Source: Trichosporon coremiiforme
Lineage: Eukaryota > Basidiomycota > Tremellomycetes > Trichosporonales > Trichosporonaceae
Length of the DNA: 64,000 nt
Assembly: GCA_039545355.1 (NCBI GenBank)
Contig: BCJJ01000001.1
Location: forward strand, 2,292,570-2,356,569
Direction: 5' to 3'
Part shown: one piece after another, positions 33,052-43,692 of the stretch
Layout: the number at the start of each line of letters is the position of its first letter
Numbering within the stretch: position 1 is the stretch's first letter
Program-made: the position numbers and the translations under genes
The notes under the pieces: generated by a model
What the model saw: only the letters and a program-made list of their open reading frames with translations
The model's database searches: none
Told to the model about the DNA's origin: nothing

Positions 33052-33407
33052 TGCTCTATATCCGCATTGGGTCGTTGGCTGCAGTGCCGATGCTGTCAGA
33101 GAAGCGAGTTGCGGTGAAGTGAGTGACGTCGAGAAGCAGTGAACTTGGCAATCCCGGTTGTCTTCATTCAGCCACGGAGAACCGGCAATCTCCGCTCAGG
33201 TGAGACAGACGAACTGTGGTGTGCTCCGCACCTGCCTCAAGCGACGAAGTGTTCAGAGATGCATGGACAGTCTCTACCTGGTTCTGTGCCGGATCAATAG
33301 CAGCATATAACCTGGAACAGCTCGCAGGAGGGTTTTTGAGAGAAATGTCGAGGCAGGACACCGCTCGGCTAATTGATACCAAGTCTTGTCGGATATGACC
33401 GGGCCAT
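33052..33407. other. intergenic, 356 nt
   Basis: Promoter side of FB11. I see nothing coding. Confidence 0.5.
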
Positions 33408-33870
33408 TCAGAAGAGTTCTCCAAGAGCCTCGGCGAGAAACTCAACCACGTCGAGCGCCGGCCGCTCCTCCGCCGGTTCGTACACTTCGTGACGGGAAAA
33501 CCCAGAGCCAAACAGCGTTTCCTCTCTCTCCTTAATCGCCTTGATATCGTTGAGATCGCGCACGCATTCCAGGCGGTCTTTCGACACCGACCGAGTCGCT
33601 ATACTGCTTAGTTGTCTTGACCCGAAACTTGGGGCTGTGTCAAGAAACGCGCTGCCACGTCGATCGCCTCCTGTGGGAAGTGGACCATGCCGTCATAGAA
33701 TCCGTTGAGGATACTGATCGCCGCACGGGTCACAATCGGATGGTCGGTCGCGTACCCCGCCAGCGAGCCCGACGAGATCTGGCGCAAACCCCTGAGACCG
33801 ACAACGAGGAGTTCGATGTCAGGGACAGTTCGGAGCAAGATGGACAGATTGTCAAATAGAGCGGATGACC
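33408..33870 (-). pseudogene. fragment FB12, probably the C-terminal half of an FB gene
   Basis: NLSILLRTVPDIELLVVGL...GYATDHPIVTRAAISILNGFYDG runs to a stop near 33608. After a frame change, KDRLECVRDLNDIKAIKEREETLF continues to VVEFLAEALGELF and a stop at 33410. The first block lines up with YPFLAYLPPAIDLVVAAG of FB13 just upstream. No start or N-terminus is present. Assignment to the family is tentative. Confidence 0.5.
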
Positions 33871-34025
33871 TTGCAACCTGCCTGTACCCGGCGAGCCTGC
33901 GCAGGGAGAGGTGATACGTCTCGGTACGTAGTTATGATGATGCAGAATAGTAGTACAACAGTACTGAGGCTATGTGTGTAGCGATCCCAGTGGCAACTGG
34001 GTACGCGGAGTTGTGCTAACGCCGA

Positions 34026-34580
34026 CTAGGTGGCAGGGATCACATGGTCGATGGTTGACAAGAGGTGCCCGGCGGCGACCACGAGATCAATCGCTGGCGG
34101 CAGGTATGCGAGGAACGGATACGCATTTCTCAGGTAGATGTTTGTGCCTTCGGCATGCACAACGACCTTTGTGGTCTTGAGCGTGAGGTAGAACGACATG
34201 TCGTAGGGCACTTGCTCTTCCCGAGGATGATCGAGGAGATAGTCGAATCCATGCTCATGCTCGGGGATCCAGTCTACCACGGTCGGTGCACCAAAGGGCG
34301 CCGAGGGAAGGTAAAGCCCATCGACGGGTATGATGCGGAGAACGTCAACTTGAGTAAAGGCATGGCCACGGAGGGGAATGGCGGTGAGAACGAGGTGGCG
34401 GAACAGCAGGTGGTTGACCGTGCAGGAGACGGCGTGATTTACAAGGCGAAGTTTGAGTTGCGCCTTGATTGTGCAGTGGTGGAACACAGCCTCGATGATA
34501 CCGTCGTGTTTCAGCAGAGGGATCGTTGTGACAGAGGCAAGATGTTCTTTCGAGTGATGGGGCAAGAGGAGTGTTGACAT
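34026..34580 (-). pseudogene. shortened F-box-like copy FB13
   Basis: An open frame of 184 residues runs from the ATG at 34580. It has an F-box-like start (IPLLKHDGIIEAVFHH, LKLRLVNHAVSCTVNHLLF, RHLVLTAI), then passes directly to FTQVDVLRIIPVDGLYLPSAPFGAPTVV. This skips the DIRG block, about 50-60 residues present in intact members. After a KTTKVVVHAEGTNIYL block it ends at VAAGHLLSTIDHV, with no C-terminal signature. It may be a truncated live gene, but missing both a central block and the end favours a relic. It faces FB14 head to head. Confidence 0.6.
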
Positions 34581-34862
34581 GAAGAGTGAGAGCAACGGAC
34601 AGGGCCACAGTTAGTGTACTGCAGTGTGTCCCTCCACCGGGCGCTGATCGGCGTCTGCGTACCCACACTCGAGCACTCTTCAAGACCTTGGGACACAGAA
34701 CACATGTGGACATAACACAGCAGTCGTGCCCCGTTCCGTTGCCTGCTCCAATCTTCCTTTGCCCCAGTAAGCGATGAAAATATAAAACCAGCGGCCTGGA
34801 GCTGTCGATGCGGAATAACCGACAATTTTCAACTTCCTCATCGACTCCACGTTAAACTCAAG

Positions 34863-36093
34863 ATGCCCCAAGGCCACTTCCACTTCAGCCTCCCCCGCGT
34901 TTTAGGCAAGATTGCGATGGCGTTGGAGGACGATTGGAGCACAGTTCTCAGCATGCGCCTTGTCTGCCGAGCGTGGTGCTGGGTCATCGACACCCCATCA
35001 GTTACACTCGTCTCACTCTCTTTCCCTACGAAGACGACGAAAGCGCCGTTCGGGTGCGTTCGCTAACCGTGGAACTTCCTCCCCTCCATGTCCCATCTTC
35101 GGCCTGACGAGTGGATTTTCGAACATCCCGGCCACCGATTCACACAACACACTATCGTAATCGTACTCTCCATCATTGGCTCCATCCCTGGAGCGTGCAA
35201 CTTGCCACTGTTGCGGGGCGCTTTCCCCAACCTGCTCGTGCTGCGGCTCTCACCTGACCTCCCGAGTTTCAGCTTCTTGCCTTATGTACCTTTCGGTGCG
35301 CGAACTCTCGTCTTCTTCAGCAGCCAGCCTCGCGACAGCGACTCCGACCCTTCTAGTAGCCGCGTCCTGACTAAGCAGCCTACGTTCCGGGCTGGCCAGT
35401 TAATCTGGTCTGGAGATGGACCTCCAAGCACAAACAGCTGTATCCCGATAACGAGCGTTGTCCCCGGCAGTAGAACGTATCGTGTTGCACACCTGGAATC
35501 TCACCAGTGTTCCCAACCTGGCCAGCACCTACAACCTGCCACGCACTCTCTCGAAGCACTTGAAGGAGATCGTCATCATGGTTCCCATTTACATCGGTCT
35601 GAAGCTCCGGCCGCGGTTCATTCGATGGGACATGCCCGAAGCGGTTTGCAACCTGGCGGCAATTATGAATGTCCCACGCGTCACTTACACGATCGTGGGT
35701 CTCGAGGTCATCAAGGTCGAGAACTACGAGGCAAAATTCAAGGCGGCGCTCCGTGAGGCATTGCGGAACCGCGACCGCGCTTGCCAGAACCCGACCGGTA
35801 AGCCCATTAAGTCGGACGACGACTTGTGCAACGAGAGGGCCACCGAAATCATGATCCGTGTGCGCACCATGACCTTGATCGAGTATGTTGCTGCCGGCAT
35901 TTCGTCTAGTATTGCCATTGAAGAACTGCAAGCCATTCCTCCCTGGGAGCTATCGTGGTTCGCCGACAATGGGGCGGAGAAGGAGATGCCGTGGGCTTTC
36001 AAGTCGGCGTACCCCGATCACACCGTGGTTCCTGAAGAAGACTGCCCGGCCGATCGTCTGTTCGAGCACATCGCCGAGAACGGATTCTTCTGA
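34863..36093 (+). pseudogene. F-box-like pseudogene FB14 (first plus-strand copy)
   Basis: MPQGHFHFSLPRVLGKI, STVLSMRLVCRAWCWVID opens at 34863 but stops at 35064. A second frame holds LLRGAFPNLLVLRLSP, FLPYVPFGARTLVFFSS. A third, from about 35458, holds VERIVLHTWNLTSV, HLKEIVIMVPIYI, VPRVTYTIVGLEVI and an MTLIEYVAAGISSSIAIEE block near the C-terminal signature. The last frame is long and clean (211 residues), so the shifts upstream may be recent. I see no GT-AG pairs that would restore one frame. Confidence 0.65.
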
Positions 36094-36343
36094 ACTTGAA
36101 CCAGTAGTGTTGAACAACAAAGATCACGGAGACACGGCGGGTGGCCAAGCACTTGGGTCGGGACAAATGCACAGATATGGGTTTCGGACCGCACCTTTGC
36201 TCAGGAAATCGCATTGAAACTCCGGATGCATCATTCTTATCTCGGCTCACTCTAAGACTTCTGATACGCTCCCGGCCGCATTATCGGGTCACACTAAGAG
36301 CGCTCGGCTCAGTTAGCGAGGATCTTCGTCGCCTAGAACAACG

Positions 36344-38476
36344 TTAGCGATCGACAATTCGTATTCCTTTGCAGTGCCGCATGCAGCCGCAGGTGCCCGC
36401 TAAGTGTCCGTCAGAGCAAGCATGCTCCGCGGGTGACGTCCTCGGCCTCACACTCACGCCGTGGTACCTCCTGAGCTCAGGGTAATAGAAGGCCGCGTCG
36501 ATTTCGGGGCCAATGTGCCCGTTACCGAGCCAGGCCATCGTGTGCTCGTACCCCTCGGCGCGGCGGAGGTCGAAATCCTCCCACCGCGGCTTCCGTAAGG
36601 CGACGAAGGCATGTTGCGACGAGCCAGGCCACAGTGTCCGGATCTTCGCCTCGCCAGTCTGGCCGTTCTTGTACCATGATTTGCCTGACGTTAGCAAGAC
36701 GAAGCAGATGCCAGCATGTGGCGAGATCCCATGCAGCGGCCAAACTTTGCTGGTTCTCTGAATTCGTTTTTGGCAAGCGAGAGATGGTGGCATCCTCACG
36801 CGAGCAAGTGCGGAAAGCGATGTGGAGCGAGCGAGGTGGAGCTGCTGGGGGTAGAAGGAGGGGAGGAAAGAGGCTCACAGTTTGTCGTGAAGACAGTGCG
36901 TCCGAAATAGTCGTCCGTGTACTTCATGAACGACTTGACTGCCTCGTCCTTGGGAGTGATCGACTTGTAACCCTCAGCCTGGCACTTGGAGATAACCTCC
37001 AGAGCGTACTTCGTCATCGTCTCGGAGAGCATGAGTAGGTTGCCTGATCCCACCGCGCTCTGTGCGCCGAGGATCTGGAAGCTGGGCTCGTCAGCGTGCA
37101 CTCCATCGGGGAACTCACAAGTTGGGCATCTTCGGCACCATGACAGAGAGATACGTCTGGACCTCTTCCCTCCACATATCCTGAAGATTGACGCCGCCGG
37201 CTCCATAAACAGGGAGCCCCGGGATGGCGCTGACGTCGAAACCTGTCGCGCAAACGATCACGTCGAAGTCGTGGTTCTTCCCGCCTGCCCGGAGACCAGT
37301 GGGTGTGAAGCATTCGATCTCGTTGCTGACGAACGTGATGTCGTCACTGGCCAGTGCCTCAAGATATCCCGGGCCGGGGGTCAAACGCTTGCAACCCACG
37401 GGGAAGTCGGGGATGAGCGTGGCTGCAATCTCGGGCTTGCTGGAGAGCATATCCCGCATGCGGGCGTACAATGCATCGCGAGCCTCGGTTTGAAGGGCAG
37501 AGTCGCGGTGCGTGATCTCATGAACGGAGCCGAGGTCGCGCTCAATGAAAGACCGGAAAGATTCGTAGAAAGCGGGATCACGGAACTTCTCCTTCTCCTC
37601 CGGCGTGAATGTATCTGCTGTCAGCACCCATGAACGGAGTAATACATGCGGGAAAGGAGTAGAGGACTTACGGTTCATGGTTCCCTCCGTTTTGGACCCA
37701 ATCTCCTTCAGGGCCGCATCGGCGAAGACACCCGCGAGCCACGTCTTCGTGCGTCCAAAGTTGGTGACTTTGGCACCGCGCTCGCGCATACTCGGCACGA
37801 TTTGAATCGCACTGCTACCCACGCCGATGACGGCGACGCTCTTGCCAGCGTAACTCACCCCGGCGGCTTCTTCGGCGGCGATGTTCCAGGACCCCGAGTG
37901 CCGCAGAACGCCCTCATACTCCTCCCTACGAGGGATGGCGGGCCACTGCGGACGGGACAGGATACCCGGGGCGTAGGCGATGAACTCGGCTTCGTCTGTG
38001 AACTCTTGGCCGGATTCGAGATCCTGAACCCGCGCGAGCCAAACGCCCTCGTCCTCTTGCCAGCGAAGCTCGACCACCTCGTGCCGCAACTTGACAACAG
38101 GACGCACATCGTACTCATCAGCGACCTTGTCGATGTACTCCTTGATCTCGGCACCGGGGGCATAGAAGCGGGACCACTGCGTGTTCTCGCAGAACGTGTA
38201 CTGGTACGTGTGGGCCGGGATGTCGCATGCAACGCCGGGGTAGCGGTTCGCGTGCCATACGCCGCCGATCTGGTCGGCTTTCTCGTAGATCTGCAGCGTC
38301 GCTTGGGGCAGTTTGGACGCGACCTGGATCGCGAAGCCGATGCCGCTGAAGCCGGCGCCGATGCCTATGATGCGCACGGGGCGCGCCTCGCCGATGGGCC
38401 GCTCGACCAGGGGTGGGGCCCAGCTGTAGTCTGGTGTCCTGGGCGTCAGCGGAAAGTGGAGTTGACCGTTGTCCAT
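36344..38476 (-). CDS. Baeyer-Villiger-type flavin monooxygenase
   Basis: Exons 38476-37672, 37614-37119, 37081-36879 and 36684-36344 encode about 614 residues. GIGAGFSGIG (residues 38-47) is the FAD Rossmann motif and VIGVGSSAIQ (near 217) the NADPH one. YEGVLRHSGSW (187-197) fits the Baeyer-Villiger fingerprint [FY]xGxxxHxxxW; CATGFDVS is the later conserved block. The enzyme should insert oxygen next to a ketone using FAD, NADPH and O2. The first intron is 57 nt and in frame, so reading through leaves the frame open; splicing gives MNHTFTPEEKEKF, the usual family run. Later joins give MPNFFQILGAQSAVG and TTNCKSWYKNG. The last residues are uncertain: a further GTGAGT at YHG could splice to a stop at 36313. 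Confidence 0.9.
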
Positions 38477-39999
38477 GGTGTCGGAGTGGGTTGAGTGGGC
38501 TCAAGACCACTCGGACAGAGGTTGTATGGCACTACGGCCCGTAGACGGGTACGCGGGACTCACTCCTGAGGGCTGTTGCTGCTGATAGCGATGGTCATGA
38601 TACCGGTAAATGCTGTGGAGAGAATGCCGTGGCCGATGGAGCTGTTATATTGTCTGGGCTGAGGCTGAAGAGCCATGCACGATTCCTCCCCCCAGACAAA
38701 ACGGCGGGCACGTCCCCGCCGCTGCTACGCTACGCCTCATGCATCTCCAGTTGGGCGTCGCAGAGTGAGTCACGCAATATGCGGTCTCAGCATCCTAGCC
38801 CGCTTTCCCCCGCGTGGCCAGCGTCAGTGGGCAGCTGACCAGCAGAGGCGTTTGGCGGTAACGTCCCCGGAAGGTCTGGTTTACGGAGTGTGGGGAGAAA
38901 GCGGAGAGAGGGTAGTGAGGCGGGCCTCCGGCGCCACGAATAGACGCCTCAGAAAGCCTCTGGTCTTCTGAGGCTACTAAAGTGGAGAGCACAGGGTTCC
39001 GCCAGAAGCGACACGGATAAAGACGACGGACACCCCGGAAGGAACAAGAGGAAACAGGGTGGCCGCAGGGACAGGGTCTGCGCCTCGTTGCAGGGCGGAG
39101 ACGGCGCCGCCCGGTGGTTGCCGAGCCGCGGGCTGGTTGCCGATTGCCCACCCCGCAGTCATATTGATGATGTTTAATAGCTGAGCCATGTCCCGTTCTT
39201 CCTTTTGCCCGCTTCTATTACTTCAGTACGATGCGCTTATTCGTATCTCGGCGGAGACGTTTGCGCCGAAGTCGGTCATCTATGTCATGGAACACATCTG
39301 TCACCCGTGAGCCAGGCATACCACCCTCACCTACTCCGATACCCGCCGCAACCCTAGATCCAGCGCCGACGGTCTCGCAGATGACAGCATTAGCATTTGT
39401 CAAGTCTGATTACTCAAAAGCCGCAATAATTGGGCTGTGACCATGGGACATTCCTGGTCGCGCTGCTGAGGAATGCCATGCCGTGGTTGGTGAACACGGA
39501 ATACCCCGTTCGAGAAGAAGACCGACGTCCGGCGGGCCAGTTGCCGCCTTATACGCCAGCTGTGGTCGGCCCGTCAGTGACTGTGAGCCTGGATAACGGC
39601 ATCAGGATCTGTCAGCAGCTTTCCAGGCCGTGAGGAGACCATGTAAGTTGAACCAGGGTGGTGGTTCGGGAATGCCGATGTCGGTAACTTCGGGGACGTC
39701 TCCGCCTCCCTTGAACCAGAAGTGACGGACATCGCACCGCTGAGAGGCTGATTTGCGGGCCGAGCCCGACGGAGCTCGGTGAACTGAAACCCAGACAGCA
39801 TTTCAAGCGCTATGATGGGGAAGAGGATAGGAATGAGCAATCGGCAACTTGTCGTGGCAAAGTGCAGTGAGACGCATCAGTCGGAAAGTCTCCACCGGAT
39901 AGCGCTTGCTTACATCCCCTGGTGATGCCAGCGCACTCTGTGTCAACGGCTAGCAGCACTTACGGTCTACACGATATGAACGCCAGGCTCGCCTTCGCC
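38477..39999. other. 1.5-kb region without a supported gene
   Basis: I see no convincing coding sequence. On the minus strand near 39600-39760 a short run (CDVRHFWFKGGGDVPEV) looks faintly like the HWWF part of FB proteins, but it has no flanking family blocks. The part next to 38477 is the promoter side of the monooxygenase. Confidence 0.4.
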
Positions 40000-40473
40000 C
40001 TATCTCTCACCCTCCCTCGCCTGAAACTCCTCGACGGCGCTCAGAACGCCAAACATACTGCCATCGTAGCTGTAGAACTCATAGCCATGGTGCCTGTAGC
40101 TCTTGGGGTGGGCACAATACGCGTTGAAGGCGGCACGACCGATCCCGACGACATCCTCACAAAGCCAGCCGGCCTCATCACCTTCATCGTAGTTCTTATC
40201 AAAACAACCACTGCCCGCGTTGTAGCACTCGCCCATCAAAGCCTCCCGTTGCCTGTCCCAAGCGTGCAGTTGTGCCTGCGTTCTCTGGGCTAGATCACTG
40301 ATGAGCTGCTTATAGAATCTGTCGAACAGACGACTGAGATCCTCAATGGCCTTCTCACAAACCGCACTGTCGAGTGAGAGAAAGCCGGCACGTGCTTCGG
40401 CCGACCCCGATACGGAGGACCAGGCTGCGTCGATACTTGCCCAGAACAGGGAGCGGGAGGTGATGCGCGACAT
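40000..40473 (-). CDS. unknown protein, paralogue of the gene at 40686
   Basis: A 157-residue intronless protein, mostly predicted helical. It shares with its neighbour the pattern AEARxxFxSxDxAV, a DL...F...K.LI.DL block, AQLxAWxRQ, an AG...D...YDEGDEAGWLC stretch, then GIGRAAFNAYCAHPKSY and YEFYSYDGS. There is no signal peptide or membrane segment. I do not recognise the family. The two copies are 212 nt apart in the same orientation and clearly arose by tandem duplication. The first 25 residues (MSRITSRSLFWASIDAAW) are not matched in the neighbour, so the true start could be slightly downstream. Confidence 0.6.
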   Translation of the reverse strand: MSRITSRSLFWASIDAAWSSVSGSAEARAGFLSLDSAVCEKAIEDLSRLFDRFYKQLISDLAQRTQAQLHAWDRQREALMGECYNAGSGCFDKNYDEGDEAGWLCEDVVGIGRAAFNAYCAHPKSYRHHGYEFYSYDGSMFGVLSAVEEFQAREGER

Positions 40474-40685
40474 TTTTCATCCACACTCGCTGCACAACGG
40501 TGTTTTTTTATTGAGGACATCAATGTTAACGGTCAGTGGGGGCGAAGAATCCACCAGGACTGCTGATCCGTACGCTGATTGTGTCGAGCGTTCACATGTT
40601 CATAACTTTGTACGGAATGTGACATGCACACGAAGCCCTTGGTAACAGGGCCATCGGCATTGACAGGATCTGATTCCATCAGCAC

Positions 40686-41183
40686 TCACTCACAACTGAC
40701 TCGTGAGACATACCAGGGCTGCTTGCCGAACTGCTCGGCTTTCTTCTCAGCCTCCTTCTTGGCCTTGCTCGCCTCACGAGCCGCCTTGACACGCTTAGCA
40801 ACGCCAGTCAGATCCAATGTGTCGTTTTCATACACGGCATCGAATGAGTAGTTCATGTAGTCGAGGGGGCGCTCGCAGAACGCCTCGAAGGCAGGACTGC
40901 CAATGCCAATGATGAAAGCGCAGAGGTATATGACTTCGCCGCCCTCGTCGTAGCAGTCGACATCGCCGACAGCGTCCTCGCCGGCGTGCCAGATCTCCTG
41001 AAAGACGTCGTCCCAGTGCTCGCCCCAGGCGGCGAGCTGCGCTTCATCGAAGAGCGAGAGACCGCGGATGAGATTTTTGTGCTTCTGTCCGAAGATGGCG
41101 TTCAAGTCCTTTCCCGCCTGTTCACGCACGGCGTGGTCGGCGGAGACAAAGGCGTTGCGCGCCTCGGTAGCGGAGGTGGACAT
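40686..41183 (-). CDS. unknown protein, paralogue of the gene at 40000
   Basis: A 165-residue intronless protein. Shared features: TEARNAFVSADHAVREQ, DLNAIFGQKHKNLIRGL, EAQLAAWGEHWDD, AGEDAVGDVDCYDEGGE, then LCAFIIGIGSPAFEAFCERP and YSFDAVYEND. The C-terminal 40 residues are Lys/Ala/Glu-rich and probably helical (VKAAREASKAKKEAEKKAE); the neighbour lacks this extension. Both copies keep their reading frames despite low identity, which suggests both are functional. Function unknown. Confidence 0.7.
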   Translation of the reverse strand: MSTSATEARNAFVSADHAVREQAGKDLNAIFGQKHKNLIRGLSLFDEAQLAAWGEHWDDVFQEIWHAGEDAVGDVDCYDEGGEVIYLCAFIIGIGSPAFEAFCERPLDYMNYSFDAVYENDTLDLTGVAKRVKAAREASKAKKEAEKKAEQFGKQPWYVSRVSCE

Positions 41184-41373
41184 GTCTGCTTGAGATTGGG
41201 TCTAATCTGATGACAAGCGTCGAGCAAAGGTGAGGGGAGTCGTCAACAGGAGGTGACAGCAACCCAACCATTGAGTCATCACCTTGTTAGCATTCGGCGT
41301 CAAAATGCGCAGCGGACAGCGTGCGCCGATCGTTGCGCCTGATGCAGCGATCGGCGCGAGCAACCTAATTGTC

Positions 41374-43692
41374 CTAATCGCTCGAACGGGTGCCAATCCA
41401 CTGGACCTGACACCTCTTGAAACAGTACGCTCTCTCCTCCCAGCGAACGACGAGGCCGTCCCTCCTGCCGTCCCCGATTGCGCTCCTCCCTGTCAACATC
41501 TCCAGGACCTCTTCTTTGCCCAATCTCTTACCACGCTGGATAAGAGGCACCGCCGGTATCTCACCGCAGAGCAGGCACTCCAATATCTCGCGAGACACGA
41601 ACCCAGGTCCTCCAGGTGCCGCGCGGTCGTAAACATCGGTAGCGAAGAACGGACCGGAGTCACCATTCAGAACGCCGAACAGGGTGAAGCGCTCTGGGAT
41701 GTACTCATCTCGATCGAGGATGCGTCGCAGTGCTGTCTCATTCTGCGCCACCCATACGTCGGACTGACCGTTGTCAGTCGAGCCTCTCGGGTGCGCGCCG
41801 AGGCGCCCGTGCAGGTCTAGCGAGATGCGCAACTCTGTTCCGCGCAGCCTCTCCTCGACGACCAGAGTACCTTGTGGTTCGGCTCTGAGCACTGATGCCG
41901 TGTCGATGTCAATCAAGGCTGTCGGCGGGAAGTCGACCGCAGAGACGGGCGCGATTCGGTCCAGGGCCTCCCGTACAGCCAGGAACGAGGGGACACGGAG
42001 CACGCCAGCAAAGTCGACCAGTGTCGGTGGCTCCACCTCACCCGCCGCCTCTGTCTGCCCGATCCCACGCAAGAATCGAGTGCGCGAATCATCGATGCTC
42101 TCCTCAGCTCTCTGGTAGCACAGCTCCTCCTCGTAGTCAAACCAGACAGCGACCGCCTTGTCGCAAGCCCTCAGCCACGGCGCCCTCTTGTCTCGTGTCA
42201 GGTTACAGCGATCCAGCACCACAAAGCTCGCGAGTCCGTTGCCGGCGTACCCGGCAAACTCCCGTAACCGGCTGGCGCGGGACTCGCCATGGTCTTCGCA
42301 CACGACCATGACGCTGCCGGAGCAGCGCTTGGCCAGCGCCTTGGCGAACCAGGACTTTCCCGCACCATGGTGACCAATGAGGACCAGCACACGTGGTGAG
42401 ATGTCGCCTGAGATCTCGAGCGGGGTGGTCGGTTCGGGCAGGTGCTGCAGGGACCAGCGGTGTGCAACCCAATCTGCGACGAAGCGCTCCTGCTTCTCGC
42501 TCAGTCCAGACTTTGGGCGCACCTGGCGAACAAGCGCAACTGCCGTTTGGGCGTCCAACTTGGGGGTCACGCCGTCGGTGCCTGACGAGCTGTCCTCACC
42601 GACTATGGCTACGATGCAGGCGAGCACCGTCACCGTGCGTCCATCGTCGTCCTCGGCGCCGTGCACGAGCCAGGTTCCGCCTCTCCAGGTTGCGGCCAGG
42701 ATGCCATCCATCTCCGCCAACGTTGGTGCCTGGCCCTTGGCAACGGGGACATGGATGTTCTCGAAGTATCCGTTGTCGGGGAAAGAGGCGTCGAACCACT
42801 CGGGCGGCAGCCATGTCTCCTTCGCCAGAGTCAGGACGTGTGTGACGCCGACGGCTTCGAGAGCACGGGTATCCTTGACGCTGCCTGGAGCGGCGCTGGC
42901 GCAGATGCGAGGGTAGACAAAGCTGAACTCCTTTGGGAGCCGGTGGTCTCGGGAGGCTTGGAAACTGGAGTCGGCAGGGTGTGGCCAAAATCCGGTGGAG
43001 AGATCTGGCCAGGGATGGCTCAGGTGTGCGAGCAGTTCGTCGGGTATTGAGGCGAGCTCTGCCTCGCTCATCGTCGGGCCGTAGTGAACCTCGGCACTGC
43101 GTTTTCGAAGCTCTTTACCCACCCTCGTCCGCAATGTCGGGTTGAGTGTCGCTGCCCGAACCAGCGCCAGGCATGCTACCTTCGGGGGGCTGACAGCAGC
43201 GAGACGGACGTATCCCTTGTAACTGGCTGGGTAGTCGATCACCATCCGCTCGGCGATTGCGGTTTGCCAGCTCGGAGCGGCCAGAAAGACATGGTCGAGT
43301 CCGTCGAGTCCCAAGTTTACGATTGCATCAAGTTCCAGGGGCAGCTGGGAGATGCCCTTCGGCATGTCGTGCGCATCGGTCGCGCTCAGGGTGACGTGGA
43401 AGTCCTTCTCTCCCAAGCCCAAACTCCTGCGCGCAGCATTGCCATGCACCCACACGACGACGGCGAAAGTCACTTGGCCGCGAGTAACGATGCCGAGGGC
43501 ATAGATATGTTCCAGCGACACCTTGGGCGGAGGATGCGCCTTCGCCTCAGCTGGCGTGAGGAGGGTGATGTGCAGTGGATACGGGGGTCGCGAATCGGGA
43601 AAGGCGACATCGAGACTCGGACCCAACACGGCGAAACCGCCCCTGTATGGCGCGAGTCGGAGTCCGCCGGGGTCCAGGTGCACTGGACGCAT
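41374..43692 (-). CDS. four-domain RNA-repair-type protein (2H-DSP-PNK-ligase-like)
   Basis: The protein is 772 residues and intronless. The frame opens at 43743, but the first ATG is at 43692. Residues 30-110 carry two H-x-T motifs (HITLLT at 41, HVTLS at 99), the 2H phosphoesterase signature that opens cyclic phosphates. Residues 256-366 resemble a dual-specificity phosphatase, but the active loop reads VHGAEDDDGRT and lacks the catalytic Cys. Residues 434-545 are a polynucleotide kinase-type P-loop domain with GHHGAGKS (440-447), VVLDRCN and LTRDKR. Residues 605-765 look like a nucleotidyltransferase RNA ligase: EERLRGT (motif I), FTLFGVLN, DGLVVRW (motif IV) and CFKRCQVQW. Motif I has Arg615 where ligases have the AMP-accepting Lys. 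The set suggests end-healing and sealing of cut RNA, in a domain order unlike yeast Trl1 (ligase-kinase-CPD). Confidence 0.75.
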   Translation of the reverse strand: MRPVHLDPGGLRLAPYRGGFAVLGPSLDVAFPDSRPPYPLHITLLTPAEAKAHPPPKVSLEHIYALGIVTRGQVTFAVVVWVHGNAARRSLGLGEKDFHVTLSATDAHDMPKGISQLPLELDAIVNLGLDGLDHVFLAAPSWQTAIAERMVIDYPASYKGYVRLAAVSPPKVACLALVRAATLNPTLRTRVGKELRKRSAEVHYGPTMSEAELASIPDELLAHLSHPWPDLSTGFWPHPADSSFQASRDHRLPKEFSFVYPRICASAAPGSVKDTRALEAVGVTHVLTLAKETWLPPEWFDASFPDNGYFENIHVPVAKGQAPTLAEMDGILAATWRGGTWLVHGAEDDDGRTVTVLACIVAIVGEDSSSGTDGVTPKLDAQTAVALVRQVRPKSGLSEKQERFVADWVAHRWSLQHLPEPTTPLEISGDISPRVLVLIGHHGAGKSWFAKALAKRCSGSVMVVCEDHGESRASRLREFAGYAGNGLASFVVLDRCNLTRDKRAPWLRACDKAVAVWFDYEEELCYQRAEESIDDSRTRFLRGIGQTEAAGEVEPPTLVDFAGVLRVPSFLAVREALDRIAPVSAVDFPPTALIDIDTASVLRAEPQGTLVVEERLRGTELRISLDLHGRLGAHPRGSTDNGQSDVWVAQNETALRRILDRDEYIPERFTLFGVLNGDSGPFFATDVYDRAAPGGPGFVSREILECLLCGEIPAVPLIQRGKRLGKEEVLEMLTGRSAIGDGRRDGLVVRWEERAYCFKRCQVQWIGTRSSD

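Noticed and set aside
37646..38494. A 282-residue plus-strand frame
   Set aside because: It lies exactly antisense to the first exon of the monooxygenase and has no motif of its own.
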